Part shown: positions 47,031 to 64,000 of the stretch, one piece after another | Numbering within the stretch: the stretch's first letter is position 1 | Layout: every line of letters starts with the position of its first letter | Source: Chrysomallon squamiferum | Lineage: Eukaryota; Mollusca; Gastropoda; Neomphalida; Peltospiridae | DNA length: 64,000 nt | Direction: 5' to 3' | Assembly (NCBI GenBank): GCA_012295275.1 | Contig: CM022678.1 | Coordinates: forward strand, 4,018,218-4,082,217 | Made by a program: the position numbers and the translations under genes | Notes under the pieces: model-generated | What the model was told of the DNA's origin: nothing | What the model saw: the letters and a program-made list of their open reading frames with translations, nothing else | Databases searched by the model: none

Positions 47031-48057
47031 AGTAATGTAGTAACTGTTAATGACAAATGTACTTGTATAAAAATAGGAATTTGCCGAATAATATACAGAA
47101 ATTTACTAATGTACTAATATTTGCTTAGTAAACAATTGTAATTTACGGATTAATGTACTAATATTTACAGATAGTCGCAGATTGTAATTTACAGATTATT
47201 GTACTAATATTTACAGATAGTCGCAGATTGTAATTTACTGATTAACAGACCATGACGTGCTGACTGCTTTGCTGTTTCAAGTTCTCATAGACACACTAAT
47301 ACAGTTTCAAAACGTTGAGGAGATAATTACTTATTGTAATCAGGTAACACAATACCTATCCTTCTAGACCGTGTGACAAATCAGACAAAACCTGTGATCT
47401 ATGACCTTTTGTCATACAAAGTGTTATTTCAAAACGAAAGGTTAATCTAAGCCAACGGGGTAACTTTAATATCGGTTTGCGTGTTCATATTCAATCACTG
47501 ACCCATAAAGAACTTTAATGTGTGAATGTATTTCAGGATTAGAATATTCTCTGACTTATGTTCACTAGAATAGACTCTGCACATAGACAGTATTCCAATC
47601 TCGAGCTCAGAAACCCTGATAATTGCTTCTGATGACATTTGAAGACCATCAAGACGGTCTTAAGAAAGATTGCTCAAATAACCGAGCATAATCATCGTTT
47701 TAATTATTATTATTATTACATTTAGACACAGAGCCCTATTAGGCGATATAAAATCATTTTAATTACGTAATTGTATGTGGTCTGAAATTATATATATATA
47801 ATCAAACGAATTAAATTATATACATAATGTGCACAATATTATTGTAATTATAAAAAACAACAACAAAAGAAGAAGAAGAAACAAGAAAGAAAAGAAATAA
47901 ACACATCTCTTATTTACGAATATGTTAAAATACATAAACACAGCATAACTAAATAATAATTTACATTTATAAACACGAAACAGTTCTAAAATCACTAGGG
48001 TGTTAAATACATTTTATTTAGTAAACATTTAACTGCACAGTAAACATGATAAAAAGC
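47031..48057. repeat. Distal upstream part of duplicated unit A
   Basis: No gene. Sequence from about 47090 to 48057 matches 62640-63860 in the same orientation with moderate divergence. It includes a short tandem repeat of ACAGATAGTCGCAGATTG. The match breaks after GATAAAAAGC at 48057, where the inverted RING segment begins. Confidence 0.7.
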
Positions 48058-48146
48058 TTTTTTTCATCCCTCTTTATACATTAATATGACCGCCATTGAT
48101 AGGGCAGTTTTGCAGACTATTTCTCTCTCTCTCTCTCTCTTTTTAG

Positions 48147-48453
48147 ATCAACGAGAGTCCATCCAGTTCGTGCTTACATTCCAGTGCAGAGTTTGGAAGA
48201 TGACATTTTAACCTGCGGAGTTTGCTTTGAAAAATACCGAAGTAATCGGAGCAGTTCACGGTATCCACGGTTACTAAACTGTCAACACACATTTTGTGTT
48301 GGTTGTTTACGTCGCTCTTTATCAGGTTCCACAATCGTCTGTCCAGTTTGCCGTCAAGTTACGTCAGTAGTTCAGGTAGACACGTTAAAGGAAGACAGAA
48401 CCGCCCTTGACCTTTTGCAGAAGATTAAAACTAACGAGAGTTTGTTCTATTAA
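48147..48453 (+). pseudogene. Inverted lone RING exon (third RING copy)
   Basis: This exon is on the opposite strand from genes A and B. A CT-rich TTTTTAG acceptor ends at 48146. The frame (phase 2 in) runs 102 codons to TAA. The RING is complete: TCGVCFEKY, NCQHTFCVGC, VCPVC, most similar to gene A. Intron sequence before it (from 48058) and 3' flank after it (to about 48545) are also reverse-complement copies of the gene A region. No signal-peptide or membrane exon precedes it on the plus strand. It is therefore a duplicated, inverted terminal exon, probably not translated unless spliced to something unseen. Its frame is undamaged, so it is either recent or still used. Confidence 0.6.
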
Positions 48454-48589
48454 ACAGAGATTAACACGCATCGGATTTGAGAAGAATAGTTTTGGCTTTG
48501 AAAGGGAATAATGTTAGGAAATGAAAATTAATATAAATAACTAAAACAGTAAAGATCATCATTGACAATTAAGAAAATATACTTTTTAG

Positions 48590-49967
48590 GTGATTGTATT
48601 GAGACAAGCTGAAAGTGCGCGCTGACTGTCAAATCATTACATTCAGAATACGTGATTTCAAGTGACAAGATTTAGAATATGGTATTTTCAAATGAGTAAA
48701 TTCAAGAAATCTAGTAATCAAACATTACACACAGAAAACATGAATATTTAACTGATATATCAAGAAGAAATGATTACCAGTGACTACATTTAGAAAAGTG
48801 ACTTTCTAGTCACTGAATTCACAAAACGTGATTTAAGAAATTTAATAATTACATTAAAAAAAAAAATAACAATAAAAACCAATCCCCAACTGACTACATT
48901 CAGATTTATTAGTCACGTGATCAAGAAAACAAGATTAACAATATTCAGAAACAGTGTTTATCCGTGACTTATTTAAGAAAACGTGATTATCGTTGACTAC
49001 TTTTAGAAACGTGATTATCCGGGAGTTATTTCAGAAAACGTAACGATCCATGATTTATTTCAGAGGACGTTATTATCAGTAATTTCTTTAAAAAAATATG
49101 TTTATCAGAAAACGTGATTTGAGGGCAATTTATGAAAAATGATATTAAGTGATCAAATACAATGGGCAGATAAATTACTGATAAAAGTATCTTCACTGAA
49201 ATAAATGAGAGTTTTCTCCCTTCTTTTTTTTATAATAATATTGTTCTCTCTTAATTTTATATATAAGAAAATAATACATAAATATAAATATAAATATAAA
49301 TAAGTAAATAGCCGAGAGTTATTCACTTAGCTCGTATTATTATTATTATTATTATTATTACTGATTTATTGCTGTATTCATTTATTGAAGAACATATTTC
49401 GTGGAATATTTTAATACGGCTATTACATAAATACATTTTCTTGACTTCAAGGAGTAGTAATACTAAAAGATCCTGTAAACAGATTTGTGTTTCTTAATCA
49501 TTATTATTTTGTTTTTACATATATCCATATATACACATGTTCTATCTGTAGATATATATGATAGCGTGGATGCCTAGGAAGATATAGTTTTAAATGTTCT
49601 GAAATTTTAATAGATAAACTAAATCAGTTAATGGAATTTAATTATGTTGACTGTAGCAACAACAAGACCGAAACAAGAATAAGGCAAAAAAAAAAACAAA
49701 AAAAAAAAAAAAAAAAGAAAAAAAAAGAAAATAAACGCATACAGAAGAGAAGAAAAATAGATAAAATAATGAAAAACAAATAATAAAAATAACCCAAAGA
49801 AAAGCCATCCCCCCCCTCAAAAAAAAAATAAAATAAAAAAAAAAAAAAAAAAAAAAAACATAAAAATAATAAAATACAATTACAATCAGGAAATGATTGA
49901 ATAAATAAGGTAATTCACGAAGCAAATTTTATTTTCAACTCAGACTCATATTCACAAACCAATAAAA

Positions 49968-50041
<74 letters not shown>

Positions 50042-50384
50042 TTATTATTAAAAGCTACCAAAAAAATGAAAAACTAAACACATAAAAGAAAATCTGTCTG
50101 TCTATACTTAAAGACAAATGAAAGCCATACACACACTTATTAAACAAACATATATAACATTCATAATGTTAGAGATTACAATCATGAATATCATCTTCTT
50201 TGGGTGCATTTTGTTATGTTAAACCACTGGCTTGTGAATTTGACATGTTTCTTTTATTTTGAACTATCCTCTGCTAGATGTTTTACTTTTCAGCAGCCTA
50301 TTCTGTTCATTCTTCACTGGTTTTCCTCTGTACGTGAGTGGATAAATAAGATAAAACATGGAGACATCTGAAGACTGAAAACCA
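48590..50384. repeat. 3' flank of gene B (duplicate of gene A 3' flank)
   Basis: 48590-49230 resembles 41570-42590 (shared AAAAGTATCTTCACTGAAAT segment) and 50270-50390 resembles 43490-43640 (shared CACTGGTTTTCCTCTGTA). Between them are ATT, poly-A and GA (49976-50039) tracts. No gene is seen; the Phe-rich minus-strand frame at 49638-49925 is poly-A artefact. Confidence 0.65.
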
Positions 50385-61902
<11,518 letters not shown>

Positions 61903-62110
61903 AATTATTAGCGACCACTACACAAATAAAATCCTGATACAAACTATCTGTTATACAGAGTAATGTATAATTTTCTCACATGACGTCACACTGTACCAAG
62001 GAGACATAATAACGAAATCTGATACAAGGAAGTCTATTCGCCTCCACAGTTAAACAGATCATTTACATATTTTACGTGATTGGTTGAGCAATAACAATGT
62101 GGCAGTTGAA
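61903..62110 (-). promoter_or_regulatory. Candidate promoter of gene B: CRE and CCAAT
   Basis: TGACGTCA at 61981-61988 and ATTGG at 62079-62083 (CCAAT on the gene strand) lie about 80 and 180 bases upstream of the ATG, at the same spacing as in gene A. The surrounding sequence is also shared. Confidence 0.45.
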
Positions 62111-63349
62111 CAGAGAGAAAATAAAAAATTAAAAGAAGAATAAAATAATCAAATCTCCTGAATATCTGACTCGTCACAGATTTGTGAGACAACAGAGTTG
62201 AAATGGATTGACTTACTGATTAAACTTAGCAAATAATAAATTACTTAGAAAATAACAGAGGTAAGAATAAATAGACTGGAATATACTTTTTACTGAATAA
62301 CGTATTTATATTTACTGATCAATGTACTAAAATATAGTATTAATGCACTGAAATGTACTGACTAATATACTTGTATTTGCTGACTACTGTTCTTATATTT
62401 ACTAACATTTGTTCATTAGTCAGAAACATTTGTCAGTAAGTATTAGTACTAGTATTTACTGACTAATGTTATATTTATTGACTAATGTACTAGAATTTAC
62501 TGACTAATGTAGTAATATGTATTGACTAAAGTACTGATATTTACCGACTAATGCATTAATATTTACTCACTAATGTAGTAATATTTACTGACTTATGTAG
62601 TAACAGTTAATGACAAATGTACTTATATAAAAATAGGAATTCAAATTTGATGAATAATATACAGAAATTTACCAATGTAGTAATATTTGATTAGTAAGAA
62701 ACTGAAATTTAGTGAGTAATGTACTAATATTTGCTTAGTAAACTATTGAAATTTACAGATTAATGTACTAATATTTACAGATAGTCGCAGATTGTAATTT
62801 ACTGGTTAACGTACTAATATTTACAGATAGTCGCAGATTGTAATTTACTGATTAATGTACTAATATTTACAGATAGTTGCAGATTGTAATTTACTGATTA
62901 ACAGACCATGACGTGCTGACTGCTTGGCTGTTTGAAATTCTCATTGACACACTAATACAGTTTTAAATTGCTGAGGAGGTAAACACTTATTGTAATCAGG
63001 TAACAGGAAACCTGTTCTTCTAGAACGTGAGACAAATGAGACGAAACCAGTGACCTATGAACTTTTGTCATACAAAGTGTTATTTCAAAACGATAGACTA
63101 ATCTAAGCGAGCGGGGTAACTTTAATATCGGTTTGCTTGTTCGTATTCAATCACTGACGCATAAAGAACTTTAATGAGTGTATGTATTTCAGGATTTGAA
63201 TATTCTCTGTCTTATGTTCACTAGAAAAGACTCTGCCCATAGACAGTATTCCAATCTCGAGCTCAGAAACCCCGATAGATGCTTCTGATGACACTTGAAG
63301 GCCATCGAAACTGTTTTAAGAAAGATTGCTTAAATAACCGAGCATAATG

Positions 63350-63394
<45 letters not shown>

Positions 63395-63479
63395 CTATTA
63401 GACGATATAAAATGATTTTAATTACGTAATTGTTTGTGGTGTAAAATTATATATTTCAAGCACAGGAGATTATTTTTGA

Positions 63480-63529
<50 letters not shown>

Positions 63530-63916
63530 TGTTTTTTAATATATATTTATATAAATGAATTGAAGACATTCGAAGATACATCATTATTTAATCAAACGAA
63601 TTAAATTATATAAATAATGTGCACAATATGATTGTAATTATAAAACACAAAAACACCAAAAGAAGAAGAAAAGAAGAAAAAAGAAAGAAAAGAAATAAAC
63701 ACGTCTCTTATTTACGAATATGTTAAAATACATAAACACAGCATAACTAAATAATAATTTACATTTATAAATTAGAAACAGTTATAAAATCACTAAAGTA
63801 TTATGTACATTTTATTTAGTAAACACTTAACTACACAACAAATATGATAAAAAGCGTCGAAAGTTAAATCTAAATATTAATATTTGTTTATAGTGAAATA
63901 GATAATAATAAGAACA

Positions 63917-63969
<53 letters not shown>

Positions 63970-64000
63970 CAATAAATAAATAAATAAATAAAACCAAGAA
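62111..64000. repeat. Upstream part of duplicated unit B and probable 3' flank of a third unit
   Basis: 62111-63860 matches the region upstream of gene A (to 48057), with a looser version of the 22-bp repeat motif and TA/ATT tracts (63349-63390, 63486-63524). 63860-63910 then resembles 43855-43910, which lies 3' of the RING exon of gene A. This predicts another RING gene on the minus strand just right of the window. No exon is visible within it. Confidence 0.6.

Overview
The window is animal nuclear DNA. Genes are split by GT-AG introns with consistent phases, the sequence is very AT-rich, and the introns are filled with di-, tri- and tetranucleotide microsatellites. The proteins are metazoan: a mosaic LDLa/SRCR/trypsin-fold protease, a two-finger GATA factor, and membrane proteins with SRCR ectodomains. 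The repeat style (long ATT, CT/GA, ATAC and TATC tracts, a tRNA-derived SINE) and these families suggest a marine invertebrate. I lean towards a lophotrochozoan such as a mollusc, but this is inference; nothing in the window fixes the taxon.

Layout, left to right. (1) 336-10116 (+): the last 13 exons of a secreted or membrane-bound mosaic serine protease (Ser/Thr-rich stalk, five LDLa repeats, SRCR domain, catalytic domain). Its 5' end lies left of the window. (2) 10117-14439: 3' flank and repeats. (3) 14461-14901 (+): a short uncharacterised gene for a Lys/Pro/Glu-rich protein with a triple KGPLLK repeat. (4) 14930-22584: microsatellite-rich DNA with a SINE, a TATA/CRE/CCAAT promoter candidate and CpG-rich stretches that may be 5' leader exons. 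(5) 22585-41108 (+): a GATA transcription factor gene with a 13-kb first coding intron. That intron holds a 24-bp minisatellite, dispersed repeats and several unique islands that look regulatory. (6) 41109-61902 (mostly -): two tandem genes of one family, convergent with GATA. Gene A (44255-46246) encodes signal peptide - transmembrane helix - RING finger. Gene B (50385-61902) encodes signal peptide - five SRCR domains - transmembrane helix - RING finger. A lone RING exon lies inverted between them. (7) 61903-64000: the promoter side of gene B, a copy of the promoter side of gene A, followed by what looks like the 3' flank of a third unit beyond the window.

The most interesting content is the minus-strand cluster. 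Gene B couples an extracellular group-A SRCR recognition module to a cytoplasmic RING (ubiquitin-ligase type) finger in one type I membrane protein. All 13 exon junctions agree in phase and give a 714-residue protein. Gene A keeps the same signal peptide, membrane and RING exons but has no SRCR exons (165 residues). This pairing of a receptor with a receptor-less version, in a tandemly duplicating locus, is consistent with an innate recognition system that signals through ubiquitin. The architecture and exons are read from sequence; the function is inference.

The other genes are independent of this cluster. The protease has an intact catalytic triad but an unusual activation site and S1 pocket. 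The GATA factor has two complete zinc fingers but a long acidic linker between them, and one base appears to be missing in its N-terminal coding exon.
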